From positions 1 to 64,000 of the forward strand of contig NZ_JAQGLB010000013.1 of NCBI RefSeq assembly GCF_027853965.1: a stretch of DNA of 64,000 bases, read 5' to 3'. This DNA is from Saccharopolyspora indica. Its GTDB lineage: Bacteria; Actinomycetota; Actinomycetes; Mycobacteriales; Pseudonocardiaceae. Positions 52,611 through 61,743 of this stretch are shown here, piece after piece. The notes beneath the pieces were generated by a model. That model did not search any database, had not been told where the DNA came from, and saw only the letters and a program-made list of their open reading frames with translations. How positions within the stretch are numbered: position 1 is the stretch's first letter; each line of letters opens with the position of its first letter. The position numbers and the translations under genes are program-made.

Positions 52611-55600
52611 TTACCCGCCCGGTACCGCGCCCAGCTGGGAGTCCAGGCGCGCCAGCTGGATCGGGGTGTTGCCGAGGCGGCGGTGCAGCAGCAGTCCGCG
52701 GCCCGGCCGGAAGGTCTGCGGGCGGTGGCCCCAGACGCCCGTCTCGTCCTTCGGGATGCTCATCAGGATTCCGGGGAAGTTCAGCTCCCGCATGCGGTTG
52801 AGCAGCGGGTCGGTGGTCGCCCGCGCCGCGCCGCCCGCCTGCCGCGCGATGTAGAGGTTCAGCCCGATCGAGCGCGCCTGCGGCAGCAGGTCGAGCAGCG
52901 GCAGCAGCGGGTTGCCCACCGAGGTCGCGACCAGGTCGTAGTCGTCGACCAGCAGGAAGATCTCCGGCCCGCTCCACCACGACCGGTTGCGCAGCTGCTC
53001 GGGCGTCACCTCCGGGCCGGGCAGCCGCCGCTGGAAGCCGTCGACCAGCCCGCTGATGACCTCCAGCGAGTGCTGGTGGGTGGTGGAGTAGCCCAGCAGC
53101 TGCGGCCCGTCGAACTCGCGCAGCATGCTCATCCGGTAGTCGAGGACGATCAGCTTCGCCTGCTCCGGCGACCACTTGGTCACCACCTGGGTGGCGATCG
53201 AGCGCAGCGTGGAGGTCTTGCCGCACTCGTTGTCGCCGATCAGGATCGCCCCGTTGTCCCGGCCGGGAGCGAACACCACCGGTTCCAGCCGCTTGCCCTC
53301 CATGCCGAGCACGACACCCCGCGCACGGGCCTCGGCCGGGATCTCGGCGAACTCGTAGCAGGTCGGCAGCAGCCGCACCTTCCGCGCGCGCGGGCCGGGC
53401 CAGGCCGCGTCGATGCGCTCGACCAGCTCCGCGGTGCCGCCGTCGGCGAGCTCCGGCACCGCGGTGAGGAAGTGGTGCTTGCTCGCGCTGATCCCGCGCC
53501 CCGGACGGCCGGTGGGCACGCCGAGCTGCACCTTGCGGTCGATCTCGGAGTCCAGCGCGTCGCCGAGCTTGAACTCGATCTTGGTGCCGATCAGGTCGCG
53601 CAAGCCCATCCGCAGGTCCATCCAGCGGTTGCCGCTGACCACCAGGTGGATGCCGTAGCTGAGCATCCGCCCGGCGAGCTGCATCAGGGTCTGCTCCAGC
53701 TCCTCGTAGGTCTGGCGCAGCGCGTGCCAGCCGTCGACGACCACGAACACGTCGCCGAACCGCTCCTCCGGCAGCTCGCCCTGCGCGCGCAGCTCCCGGT
53801 AGCCGGCCATCGAGTCCACGCCGATCTCCCGGAACCGCAGTTCGCGGTCCTCCAGGATCTCCACCACCTCGGCCACCACCCGGTTGACCACCTCGGAGTC
53901 CAGCCGCCCGGCGATGCCGCTGACGTGCGGGAGGTCCTTGAGCCCGAACAGGGTGCCGCTGAAGTCCAGGCAGAAGAACTGCACCTCCGCGGGTGTGTGG
54001 CGCAGGGCCAGCGAGAGCACCAGGGTGCGGATCGCGGTGGACTTGCCGGTGCGCGGCCCGCCCACGACGCCGACGTGCCCACCGGCGCCGGACAGGTCCA
54101 GCAGCAGCGGGTCGCGGCGCTGGTGGAACGGCTTGTCCTCGACGCCGAGCACCGCCTCCAGCAGCGGTCGGCGCGGCGAAGCCCCGAACCCGCGGCCCTC
54201 CCGCACCTCCAGGTCCGGGTACAGCGCGCCCAGCGGCTCGGGCACGTCCAGCGGCGGCAGCCACACCTGGTGCGCCTGCGCGCCGCGGCCGGTCATCTGC
54301 TCGACCATCACGCTGAGCACGGTCCGCTGCAAGGACTCCTCCTCGCCGAACTCGTCGGCGGCCAGCTCCGGCTCCGGCGCCGGGGCCTGCTGCTCGGCCG
54401 GGATCGGCACGACCGCCGCGGTGAAGGGACGGACGCCGACCTCGCCCGCGAGCCCGCCGTGGTCCTGCTCGTCGCCGCTGCGGTAGGCGCCGGAGACGTA
54501 GGCGCTGCGGAAGCGGCGCAGCGTGGTGGTGTCGGTGCGCAGGTAGCCGTGGCCCGGCGAGTTCGGCAGGTGGTGGGCGTCGACCACGCCGATCGCGGTG
54601 CGGCTCTCCTGCTCGGAGAAGGTCCGCAGCCCGATCCGGTAGGACAGGTGGGCCTCCAGGCCGCGCAGCCTGCCCTCCTCCAGCCGCTGCGAGGCCAGCA
54701 GCAGGTGCAGGCCCAACGACCGGCCCAACCGTCCGATCTGGACGAACAGCTCGGCGAAGTCGGGCTTCTGGGCGAGCAGTTCGGAGAACTCGTCGACCAC
54801 GATGAACAGGCTCGGCAGCGGCGGCAGGTCGGCGCCGCGCTGCCGGGCGCGCTCGTAGTCGCGGACCGAGACCATGTTGCCCGCGTCGCGCAGCACCTCC
54901 TGGCGGCGGTTCATCTCACCGGCGAGCGCCTCCTGCATCCGGTCGACCAGGCCGAGGTCGTCCTCCAGGTTGGTGATCACCGCGGCCACGTGCGGCAGCT
55001 CGGACATTCCCGCGAAGGTCGCGCCGCCCTTGAAGTCCACCAGCACGAGGTTCAGCTGCTCCGGCGAGTGCGTGGTGGCCATCGCCAGCACCAGCGTGCG
55101 CAGCAGCTCCGACTTGCCGGAACCGGTCGCGCCGACCACCAGCCCGTGCGGCCCCATGCCCTCCTGCGCGGCTTCCTTGATGTCGATTTCGAGCAGGCCG
55201 CCGTCGGCGTTGACGCCGACGGGCACCCGCAGCCGGTCGCGCATCGGCCGCGGCCGCCACAGCTGCGGCAGGTCCAGCCGACCGGGATCGCCGACGCCGA
55301 GCAGCCCGGGCAGCGTCTGGTCGGCGGTGGTCAGGTCTTCCACCTGCGCCGTCGCCACGTCCAGCCGGAACCGGGCGACCTGCCGGGCCAGCGCCTCCAG
55401 CTCGGGCGCGGACAGCCCGTCGGGCTTGCCGATCGGGTCGCGCACCTCGCCCGCGCGCACCGCCAGCTCGTCGCCGCGGACCTCCAGCCGCAGGCCGTGT
55501 GCCGCGGCGAGCTCGGCGGCGTGCCCGTCGAGGTCCAGCACCGTCACGGCCTGCAACCCGTGCGCGTCCAGCACGGCCTCGCTGCCCACGACCGTCCCGC

Positions 55601-56561
55601 CGTCCAGCACCACCAGCAGGTGCGGCAGCTCCGGGTCGGGGTCGGTGCGGCGGTTGAAGCGGGGGCGGCGGGTCAGCTCGGCGCCGAGCCAGTCCTCCAG
55701 CGCCAGCAGCCCGGGCTGCACCATCCGCACCGGCCCGACGTGGTCGCTGTCGTCCGGGTGCCAGGTGTGCGGGAGCCACTTCGCCCAGCCCCACTCGCGG
55801 CCGTCCGGCGCTCCGGTGCAGATCAGCACCCGCAGGTCCTTCGGCGGGTGCAGGGTGATCGCGTGCGCGATCATCGCGCGGACCAGCGCCCGCTCCGCCG
55901 CGCGATCCCCGCCGAAGGTGATCGCGGCGAAGCGGCGCAGCGCCAGCTGCACCGGCAGGTCGACCACAGTGGACTGCGTCTCCACGAACCGCTTGAGCGC
56001 CACCGCGCTGAGCGGGTCGACCTCCTCCACCGGCGCCGATTCGGCCGGGACCAGCGGGGTGTTGAGGTAGCGCGGTCCGGTGCCGATGCGCAGCACGCCG
56101 AAGTCCGCGTCGGCCGGCCGCCGCTCCCACAGCCGCGGGCTCTCCGCGACCGACCACAGCACCGACGGGTCGGGCGAGTTCCACTCCAGCGAATCCCGCT
56201 GCACCTGCGCGGTGTTGCGCACCTCGCGCCGCGCCTTGGCCAGGTGGCGCAGGAAGTCGCGACGGGCCACCCGCAGCTCGCCCTGCTGCCCGCTGCGCTG
56301 CCGCAGCAGCGAGCCGACCACCATGGCCAGCGCGGAGACCACGAACATCGAGCCCGCCACGTACCCGATCGGACTGCGCCCGATGGAGAAGATGTAGACC
56401 ACCGAGCCGAGCCCGCTCAGCGCGGGCAGCACGACGAGCCAGGTGTTCTCGTTGTTCGGCTTGGGCAGCTCCGGTGGCGGCTGCAACCGGACCTCATCAC
56501 CGGGTACCACCGGTGCGGCGGGCCTGGGCGGCCTCCGGAACGACCGGGTAGCCGTGGACAT
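52611..56561 (-). CDS. eccC: Type VII secretion ATPase EccC (fused EccCa-EccCb)
   Basis: A 1316-aa FtsK/SpoIIIE-type motor. Two N-terminal membrane helices (about residues 40-85) are followed by a linker (DUF) domain and three ATPase domains with Walker A lysines at K483 (GATGSGKS), K840 (GGPRTGKS) and K1115 (GDNECGKT). Walker B-like strands are LFIVVDEFSE, FVVVDGWH and FLLVDDYD. The first domain retains a full acidic Walker B; the later ones look more degenerate, as in known EccC. It recognises substrate export signals and drives secretion. Confidence 0.95.
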   Translation of the reverse strand: MSTATRSFRRPPRPAAPVVPGDEVRLQPPPELPKPNNENTWLVVLPALSGLGSVVYIFSIGRSPIGYVAGSMFVVSALAMVVGSLLRQRSGQQGELRVARRDFLRHLAKARREVRNTAQVQRDSLEWNSPDPSVLWSVAESPRLWERRPADADFGVLRIGTGPRYLNTPLVPAESAPVEEVDPLSAVALKRFVETQSTVVDLPVQLALRRFAAITFGGDRAAERALVRAMIAHAITLHPPKDLRVLICTGAPDGREWGWAKWLPHTWHPDDSDHVGPVRMVQPGLLALEDWLGAELTRRPRFNRRTDPDPELPHLLVVLDGGTVVGSEAVLDAHGLQAVTVLDLDGHAAELAAAHGLRLEVRGDELAVRAGEVRDPIGKPDGLSAPELEALARQVARFRLDVATAQVEDLTTADQTLPGLLGVGDPGRLDLPQLWRPRPMRDRLRVPVGVNADGGLLEIDIKEAAQEGMGPHGLVVGATGSGKSELLRTLVLAMATTHSPEQLNLVLVDFKGGATFAGMSELPHVAAVITNLEDDLGLVDRMQEALAGEMNRRQEVLRDAGNMVSVRDYERARQRGADLPPLPSLFIVVDEFSELLAQKPDFAELFVQIGRLGRSLGLHLLLASQRLEEGRLRGLEAHLSYRIGLRTFSEQESRTAIGVVDAHHLPNSPGHGYLRTDTTTLRRFRSAYVSGAYRSGDEQDHGGLAGEVGVRPFTAAVVPIPAEQQAPAPEPELAADEFGEEESLQRTVLSVMVEQMTGRGAQAHQVWLPPLDVPEPLGALYPDLEVREGRGFGASPRRPLLEAVLGVEDKPFHQRRDPLLLDLSGAGGHVGVVGGPRTGKSTAIRTLVLSLALRHTPAEVQFFCLDFSGTLFGLKDLPHVSGIAGRLDSEVVNRVVAEVVEILEDRELRFREIGVDSMAGYRELRAQGELPEERFGDVFVVVDGWHALRQTYEELEQTLMQLAGRMLSYGIHLVVSGNRWMDLRMGLRDLIGTKIEFKLGDALDSEIDRKVQLGVPTGRPGRGISASKHHFLTAVPELADGGTAELVERIDAAWPGPRARKVRLLPTCYEFAEIPAEARARGVVLGMEGKRLEPVVFAPGRDNGAILIGDNECGKTSTLRSIATQVVTKWSPEQAKLIVLDYRMSMLREFDGPQLLGYSTTHQHSLEVISGLVDGFQRRLPGPEVTPEQLRNRSWWSGPEIFLLVDDYDLVATSVGNPLLPLLDLLPQARSIGLNLYIARQAGGAARATTDPLLNRMRELNFPGILMSIPKDETGVWGHRPQTFRPGRGLLLHRRLGNTPIQLARLDSQLGAVPGG

Positions 56562-56571
56562 GCGATAGCTC

Positions 56572-57018
56572 TCAATCTCGTAGTGGTGCCGGGCGGATGC
56601 TGCCGACGAAGTCCTCGAAATCCGGCAGCACCTCGTCGAGCTGATCCGGCGTGCAGGTCAGCGCCATCCGGACGACGATCGAACCGGCGGTGGCGGCCAT
56701 CTCGACCAGCACCTGGGTCTGGACCACATCGGTGCCCGCCGAGCGCAGCCGCACGACCCGGGCGCAGCCCGGGGTGTCAGCGGTGCCGAACTCGTTGCGG
56801 CACAACAAGCACACCGCCACGTACGACTCGGCGAGCTGCGCCAGCCAGTCGGCCTCGGCGGCCCACAGACCGCCGGGCACCGTGGTGACCACGATGTTGG
56901 CGGTGAAGCCGGTCCGCGACGGGCCGTGCTGCGCCGCCATCACCACGCCGGGGTCGGCGAAGCGCTCGGCCGGAACCGGCGTCCACTCGCCGGACAGCTC
57001 GAAGGTCAGGTCGTACAT
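56572..57018 (-). CDS. LpqN/LpqT-like small protein of the secretion locus
   Basis: A 148-aa protein without signal peptide. The core ...GFTANIVVTTVPGG...and FEDFVGSIRPAPLRD resembles the LpqN/LpqT (PsbP-like, DUF1795) fold. It overlaps the 607-aa gene (TGATG) and lies 10 bp before eccC. An EspG-type chaperone role is possible but unsupported by sequence motif. Confidence 0.65.
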   Translation of the reverse strand: MYDLTFELSGEWTPVPAERFADPGVVMAAQHGPSRTGFTANIVVTTVPGGLWAAEADWLAQLAESYVAVCLLCRNEFGTADTPGCARVVRLRSAGTDVVQTQVLVEMAATAGSIVVRMALTCTPDQLDEVLPDFEDFVGSIRPAPLRD

Positions 57019-58841
57019 CAGAACAGGCTCGTAACAGCGTCTTTGGCGTCACCGGCCGTCTCCAGGACCTTGTTCGGGTCGACGGTGACGGTGGTACCGG
57101 CCTTGCCGCCGAAGCCGTACGCCCCGCCCGCGCCCGCGGTGAACTGCCACTTGCCGTCCTTGGTCCTCCCCCACCCGGCGTCGCCTTCCGCACCGGCACC
57201 GGCCCAGCCCTCGGCGGTCACGTCCACCCCGACCGGTCCCCAGTCGACACCTGCGTCGCCCTGGATCTTGCCGCCCGCGAAAGCGTCGAAACCGACCTTG
57301 GCCTCCTCGGAGTTCGCCCGGACATGAGCGTCGAGCTCACCTCCCGCGTACCCGCTGACGTTGGCGTGCCCGCTGGTCGGGCCGTCGCTCATCGACACGC
57401 CCGCGGAGCCCTCCAGCAGGGTGAGCTTGCCGCCGGCGCCGAGCCTGCCGCCGTTCTCCCCCGCCGATGCGGTCCAGTTCGAGTCGAACTTGGGGCCGAC
57501 GCTCGCGCCGTACTCCCCGTAGACGTCGGCCCCGGCCACGTTCCAGCGCTCCGGCACGTCGGTGCTCTTGCTCCACCACGTGCCGTCCCAGTTGAAGATG
57601 CCGCCGCCGTGCTGGGCGTAGGTCTGGCCGTCCGGGCGTTGCGGCCTGCCGTCGCCCACCTCCCACTGCCCGCGTTCCCGCTTGTCGTCGAACAGCTGCC
57701 CGTCGGGCGTGCCGGGCGGGGTGATCGGCTGGAAGATGTTCTCGTACTGCTTCAGGGCGTCCGGGTACTTGCTCCCCATGCCCTCGATCTTGTCGTCCTT
57801 CAGCGCCACCGCCCCGGCGTGCACGGCGTCCCGGGAGGGCAGGAAGTCCGGTGTCCCGCAGAACTTCGACGTGTCGCTGGTCAGCTTGAAGAGCTTGTCC
57901 ATGCCGTCCGCGCCGAGGGTGTTGTAGAAGCCGTAGAGGTACTTCCAATCCTCCTCGCTGATCGATGCGCCGTCGACGCGCTTGCCGTTCTCGTCGTACA
58001 GGTCGTCGGTGATCTCGCCGACGATCTGGGTGTAGAGGTCCAGCCGCTCGGGATCGGGGTTGTCCTTCTCGATCTCCCGCTTCAGCGACTCGGCGTGCCG
58101 CTTCGCGTCCTCCTCGGTCATCTTCTTCGGATCGCCGAAGTCGACGCCGGAACCACCGATCTCGTAGCCCAGATCAGATAGCTCGCCCTTCTGCATGCCC
58201 AGGTAGGACTCGTAGTCGTCCTGGAGGTCCTTGATGTTGCCGTCGATCTCCTTGGCCCGGTCCCCGGCCTTCTCCCGCCAGTGCTTGACGATCCGCTGCA
58301 AGGCCGGCCCCAGGATCGACTGATCGGCACCGCTGCCGACGTGCGTGGTGCCGCAGTAGGCGTCGTTGCCGCCGAACGCCGCGGTGTCGGGATCCTTGTC
58401 GTTGCCCACCGCCATGTTCTCGATGGTCTGGTTGATCTCCTCCTGGCCCTTCTCGACGCAGTCCTGCCGGTACTCCTCCAGGACGTCGAGGCGCTTGTCG
58501 GCGGCCGAGAGCTTGATGTCGGCCATCGTGCGGATCTTCTCGATGATGCCGCTGACGTTGGCGAAGTCCTCGCCGTCGTTGCCCAGGTCCTTCTTGGTCG
58601 AGGACACGTGGCTCTCGATGTCGTGCAGCTGCGCACCGTCGACGCTGCCCGCCGCACCGGTGTCGCCCGAACCGCTGGCCGCGTCCGCACCGGCGTCCGA
58701 CGCCGCCGACGCCGCGCTCCGGAACTCCGCGCTGAGCGCCGACATCGCGTCCATGTCGAGGCTGTCGGCGAAGTCGTCCTTGCGGCTCCACGGATCGGCG
58801 CCGTACTCGATCATGTGCTGCTTGGTGATGGTCATTTCCAT
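57018..58841 (-). CDS. Large type VII substrate-like protein with glycine-rich repetitive tail
   Basis: A 607-aa protein with no signal peptide. The first half (to about residue 290) is helical and charged with long coiled stretches (IEKIRTMADIKLSAADKRLDVLEEYRQDCVEKG), as in WXG100-type secreted proteins. The last 190 residues are a glycine-rich, probably beta, repetitive region (ADVYGEYGASVGPKF, GKLTLLEGSAGVSMS, GKIQGDAGVDWGPVGVDVTAEGWAGAGAEGDAGWG). No known toxin motif is visible. The ATG at 58841 is used; ATG at 58835 is possible. Probably an exported effector or surface/channel protein; function unknown. Confidence 0.72.
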   Translation of the reverse strand: MEMTITKQHMIEYGADPWSRKDDFADSLDMDAMSALSAEFRSAASAASDAGADAASGSGDTGAAGSVDGAQLHDIESHVSSTKKDLGNDGEDFANVSGIIEKIRTMADIKLSAADKRLDVLEEYRQDCVEKGQEEINQTIENMAVGNDKDPDTAAFGGNDAYCGTTHVGSGADQSILGPALQRIVKHWREKAGDRAKEIDGNIKDLQDDYESYLGMQKGELSDLGYEIGGSGVDFGDPKKMTEEDAKRHAESLKREIEKDNPDPERLDLYTQIVGEITDDLYDENGKRVDGASISEEDWKYLYGFYNTLGADGMDKLFKLTSDTSKFCGTPDFLPSRDAVHAGAVALKDDKIEGMGSKYPDALKQYENIFQPITPPGTPDGQLFDDKRERGQWEVGDGRPQRPDGQTYAQHGGGIFNWDGTWWSKSTDVPERWNVAGADVYGEYGASVGPKFDSNWTASAGENGGRLGAGGKLTLLEGSAGVSMSDGPTSGHANVSGYAGGELDAHVRANSEEAKVGFDAFAGGKIQGDAGVDWGPVGVDVTAEGWAGAGAEGDAGWGRTKDGKWQFTAGAGGAYGFGGKAGTTVTVDPNKVLETAGDAKDAVTSLF

Positions 58842-58870
58842 GGCGGTGTTCCTGACGACTCGTGGCCGGA

Positions 58871-59209
58871 CTACATGCCGCCGGCGATGTTCCTGCTGAT
58901 CTCCGACGTCGAGCTGCGGTAGGCCGCACCCCCGGCGACCGACGCGGAATCCGCGTCCAGGTCGTCCCCGGTGCTCGCCGCGCTGTGCGCGCCCCGGCCC
59001 ATCTCGTCGCGGTTCTCCGCCGCGCGCCCGGCCTGGCTCGCCTGCCCCTCCTTGGTGCTGGTCAACGCGCTCCCGAAGGACCCGTCGCCGCCGAACTTCG
59101 CGACCGTCGCGCCGCGCAGCCGGCGCGACACCGCCTCCGCGCCGTCCGCCGCGTCGTAGCTCTTGCGCCCACCCGAGCGGTACAGCTCGGGCTGGTACTC
59201 CAACTCCAC
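58871..59209 (-). CDS. EspC-like (type VII secreted) small protein
   Basis: A 112-aa helical, alanine- and serine-rich protein. The layout (short N-terminus, helix near residues 20-35, turn GGDGSFGSALT, long second helix) recalls the EspC/DUF2580-type secreted proteins, which form helical hairpins like WXG100. It lies 29 bp before the 607-aa gene and may be its partner for export. Confidence 0.65.
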   Translation of the reverse strand: MELEYQPELYRSGGRKSYDAADGAEAVSRRLRGATVAKFGGDGSFGSALTSTKEGQASQAGRAAENRDEMGRGAHSAASTGDDLDADSASVAGGAAYRSSTSEISRNIAGGM

Positions 59210-59246
59210 CTGGTACTCCCCGAAGTCGTTCGGTCACCCTGCCCCT

Positions 59247-59270
59247 GGTCAATTTCGTACGAAATTGACC
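59247..59270. repeat. 24-bp perfect palindrome, copy 3
   Basis: GGTCAATTTCGT plus its exact reverse complement, identical to 3079-3102. It lies 37 bp before the EspC-like gene start, in a regulatory position for the second half of the secretion locus. Confidence 0.85.
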
Positions 59271-59298
59271 ACCCGCGCCCCGTTTCCGCTGGTGGCGG

Positions 59299-59344
59299 CC
59301 CGTGAGCACTTTGGGGTGCTATAGCGCCACAAAACGCTCACGGG
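59299..59344. repeat. Hairpin after the 435-aa gene (repeat family A)
   Basis: CCCGTGAGCACTTTGGGGTGCT pairs imperfectly with a right arm ending CGCTCACGGG around ATAGC. It separates the first four secretion-locus genes from the rest, with copy 3 of the 24-bp palindrome next to it. Confidence 0.7.
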
Positions 59345-59386
59345 TCCTGAACAGGCCGTGCGCTCGCGCCGACGAGCTCTCCCCGG

Positions 59387-60694
59387 TCAGTCACCGAGCA
59401 CGCCGCGGAGCCCGCGTGCCGTCGGCTGCCACAGCGAATCCTCTTCCAGTGCGGAAGGATTCGCCTTCCTGTCCGGTTTGGACGGTCGTGCTGCGGAACC
59501 GGTCGGCGGAGGCCCACCCGCCGACCGGACCGCGGAGCCGCCCAGACCGTGCCGGTCGGCGGCGGGCTTCGGCCTGCTCGCCCACGCCGAAGCCACCTCG
59601 CGCCCTCGGGTGGCCATCGCGGCGCGCGGCGCTTGCTGCGTCTGCGTGGGCGCGTGCGAGGCGGGCATGCCGAACGGCCTTCCGCCACCGCCCGCTTCGT
59701 GCACCGCGATCCGGGTGGCGAGGTGGGCCTTGTTCGCCAGCCCGCGCAGCGCCTGCTGCCCGAGCTGCCCGCTCGCCGCGTTGTGCTGCGCCAGGCTCGG
59801 CGGCAGCGTCCCGCCGTAGAGCCCGCCGAGCGCCGAGAGGCCCATCCCGGTGCCCAGCGCGCCGATCCCCACACCGGCACCCGTGCCCAGCGACGTGGGC
59901 ATGCCGCCGCTGACGCCCTGCAAGTTGGTGGCGTAGTGCGCGACGTCGCCGAACGGCTTGCCGGTGACCGGGTCGATCCACCGGTTGCTCGCCGGGTCGT
60001 ACTCCCGGCCGGTCGCCGGGTCGACCAGGTGGCCGCTGCGCGGATCGGTGACCCACCCCGCGAAATCGCCCTTCTCCGGCCCCAGCACCGAAGAGCCCGG
60101 GTAGTCCCCAGCTCCGACCGAAGTGCCGTTGGCGGCGAGGGCCAGCGGCGGAGCTCCGCCGCCACCCGAGCCCGGCGCGACGATCGCCGGAGCACCGCCA
60201 CCACCGCCGCCGGAGCCGGGCGCAGCGGCCGGCGAACCGGGCTGGATGCCGTGGAACGCATCCGCCAACCGCGCCACCTCGGAGTTGATCTTCTCGGTGA
60301 GGGCGGCGAGCTGGTCGGCGTCGCGCATCGCGGCGTTGCCCACATCGGGCGCCGCGGCCATGCGGTCCTTGATCGAGTCGTACTCCGACTCCAGTTCCAC
60401 GCGGTTGGCGAACACCGCCGCGCCCACGTCACCGGCCACGAGCAGCTGCTCGCCGACCCGGGCCGCGAAGTCACCGGCGTCACCGGCCCAGCCGCTGACC
60501 CGGTTGAGCCCGGCGGCCAGCTCCGCGTGCCCCTCACCGGGATCGCCGAGCACCGCACCTTCGATGCCGGTCAACCGGCTGGCGTCGGCCCCGGCCGCAG
60601 CCGCCAGGCCCTGCCAGGCGAAACCCGCCGCCTTGATCGACACGTAGCTCACGCTGTCGATCAGCGACACCGCTTCCTGGAAGCTGTACCCCAT
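59387..60694 (-). CDS. PPE/WXG-like secreted protein of the ESX locus
   Basis: A 435-aa protein. The N-terminal about 150 residues are helical (YDSIKDRMAAAPDVGNAAMRDADQLAALTEKINSEVARL), like a PPE or LXG-type export domain; then a Gly/Pro/Ala linker (about 155-195), a segment with WVTDPRSGHLVDPATGREYDPASNRWIDPVTGKPF (a repeated DPxTGxxxDP pattern), and a disordered tail. It follows the 116-aa gene by 9 bp. Likely secreted; role unknown. Confidence 0.72.
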   Translation of the reverse strand: MGYSFQEAVSLIDSVSYVSIKAAGFAWQGLAAAAGADASRLTGIEGAVLGDPGEGHAELAAGLNRVSGWAGDAGDFAARVGEQLLVAGDVGAAVFANRVELESEYDSIKDRMAAAPDVGNAAMRDADQLAALTEKINSEVARLADAFHGIQPGSPAAAPGSGGGGGGAPAIVAPGSGGGGAPPLALAANGTSVGAGDYPGSSVLGPEKGDFAGWVTDPRSGHLVDPATGREYDPASNRWIDPVTGKPFGDVAHYATNLQGVSGGMPTSLGTGAGVGIGALGTGMGLSALGGLYGGTLPPSLAQHNAASGQLGQQALRGLANKAHLATRIAVHEAGGGGRPFGMPASHAPTQTQQAPRAAMATRGREVASAWASRPKPAADRHGLGGSAVRSAGGPPPTGSAARPSKPDRKANPSALEEDSLWQPTARGLRGVLGD

Positions 60695-60703
60695 TGCCCT
60701 TCC

Positions 60704-61054
60704 TCACCTGAGCTCGGGCCGCAGACCGCCGGAATGGCGCTGCGCGCCCAGCGATTCGAGGAGCGCCGCCGCGTCGGTCGCCCCGGCGATCTCGGCGACC
60801 GTCCCCGCGTTCTCCGCGATCTGGCCGACCGAGATCCCGGCCCGTTCGAGGTTGCCGATCAGGTCGTTGGCGGCCTGCGCCAACCGAGCCGCCGCGTCGG
60901 CGCCTTCCGGCAGCGCGCCGAACACGGCAGGCGCGGCCATCAACCCGACGAGCTGTTCCTTCAAGCCGCTCAGGCCCTCGATCGAGGACACGTCGCTCTG
61001 CGTCTGCCGAGCCCGGTCCTCGTTGTGGACCAGCGGCCCACCACCATCAGCCAC
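60704..61054 (-). CDS. Small helical protein of the ESX locus
   Basis: A 116-aa acidic, mostly helical protein (SSIEGLSGLKEQLVGLMAAPAVFG...AARLAQAANDLIGNLERAGISVGQIAEN). No WxG motif is found. Its tight position between WXG-like and PPE-like genes suggests a secreted partner or chaperone. No family is recognised. Confidence 0.65.
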   Translation of the reverse strand: MADGGGPLVHNEDRARQTQSDVSSIEGLSGLKEQLVGLMAAPAVFGALPEGADAAARLAQAANDLIGNLERAGISVGQIAENAGTVAEIAGATDAAALLESLGAQRHSGGLRPELR

Positions 61055-61071
61055 GACTGGTCACCCCGGAT

Positions 61072-61368
61072 TCACAGCGACGCGTGCTTGCGCATCTGCG
61101 CGCCGCCTTCGACGGCGAGATCGTTGATGTTGTTGGTGGCCTGGCTCTGCCGCTGCAGCGCCTCGGCGTAGTTGCCGATCTCGCGGACGTACTTGGCGTT
61201 GCGGTCCTCCAGCACCGAGGACAGCCCGGCGTCGATGCTGCCGGACGGGAACAGGCCCTGGATCTGGGTGATCACGTCGCTCCAGATGTTGTTGGCCTCC
61301 TCCACCTCCCGCTTGCCGACGCGGGCGATCTCGTTGAGCTGCTCGGAGCTGTACTGGTAGTGGCCCAT
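61072..61368 (-). CDS. WXG100-like protein
   Basis: A 98-aa protein of normal WXG100 length: helix (YSSEQLNEIARVGKREVEEANNIWSDVITQI), a break at LFPSGSIDAG, and a second helix (LEDRNAKYVREIGNYAEALQRQSQATNNI). A tryptophan precedes the turn but the exact WxG is not kept. Likely an EsxA/EsxB-like small substrate that pairs with the upstream gene product. Confidence 0.75.
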   Translation of the reverse strand: MGHYQYSSEQLNEIARVGKREVEEANNIWSDVITQIQGLFPSGSIDAGLSSVLEDRNAKYVREIGNYAEALQRQSQATNNINDLAVEGGAQMRKHASL

Positions 61369-61395
61369 CTGATTCGTCCTCCTGGAGTGCTCGGG

Positions 61396-61743
61396 TCACA
61401 TTCCGGCGGTGATGCCGCTGGCCACGACCGAACCGTCGGCCGCGCCCTGCGAGGCCGCCTGGCTGGTGCTGTCGTCGGTCTCGTGCGCGGCCTTGTTGGT
61501 GGCGCCGAGGTCGGAGAGCAGACCGTTGAGGGCGTCGCCGAGCGCCTTGCCCGCGCCGCCGAGGTTGGTGTAGCTGTCGATCATGGTTCCGGTGCCGGAG
61601 CCCTTGTAGGCCAGCCCCGCGGCGTCGGCCTGCGCCTTGATGTTGGACGCCGAGGTGTTCATCCGCTCGAACGCGTCGGAGACGATCGATTCGATCCGGG
61701 ACACTTCCTCGGTGCTGATGTTGACGTTGTGGTCGCCAGCCAT
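61396..61743 (-). CDS. WXG100-like protein, first gene of the ESX locus
   Basis: A 115-aa helical hairpin protein. The usual WxG turn is replaced by YKG (AGLAYKGSGTGTMIDSY, about residues 45-61). Its ATG at 61743 follows GGAGGAAAG, a strong ribosome-binding site, fitting a highly expressed secreted substrate. It heads the minus-strand operon and probably forms a heterodimer with the 98-aa protein. Confidence 0.78.
   Translation of the reverse strand: MAGDHNVNISTEEVSRIESIVSDAFERMNTSASNIKAQADAAGLAYKGSGTGTMIDSYTNLGGAGKALGDALNGLLSDLGATNKAAHETDDSTSQAASQGAADGSVVASGITAGM

Noticed and set aside
52509-56888. A 1459-codon open frame on the plus strand across eccC
   Set aside because: It is antisense to a well-supported EccC gene; its translation is low-complexity (rich in Arg, Gln, His, Val) and typical of shadow frames in GC-rich DNA.
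59299-59344. Insertion-sequence end
   Set aside because: No transposase, target-site duplication or second terminal repeat is found around any family A hairpin.
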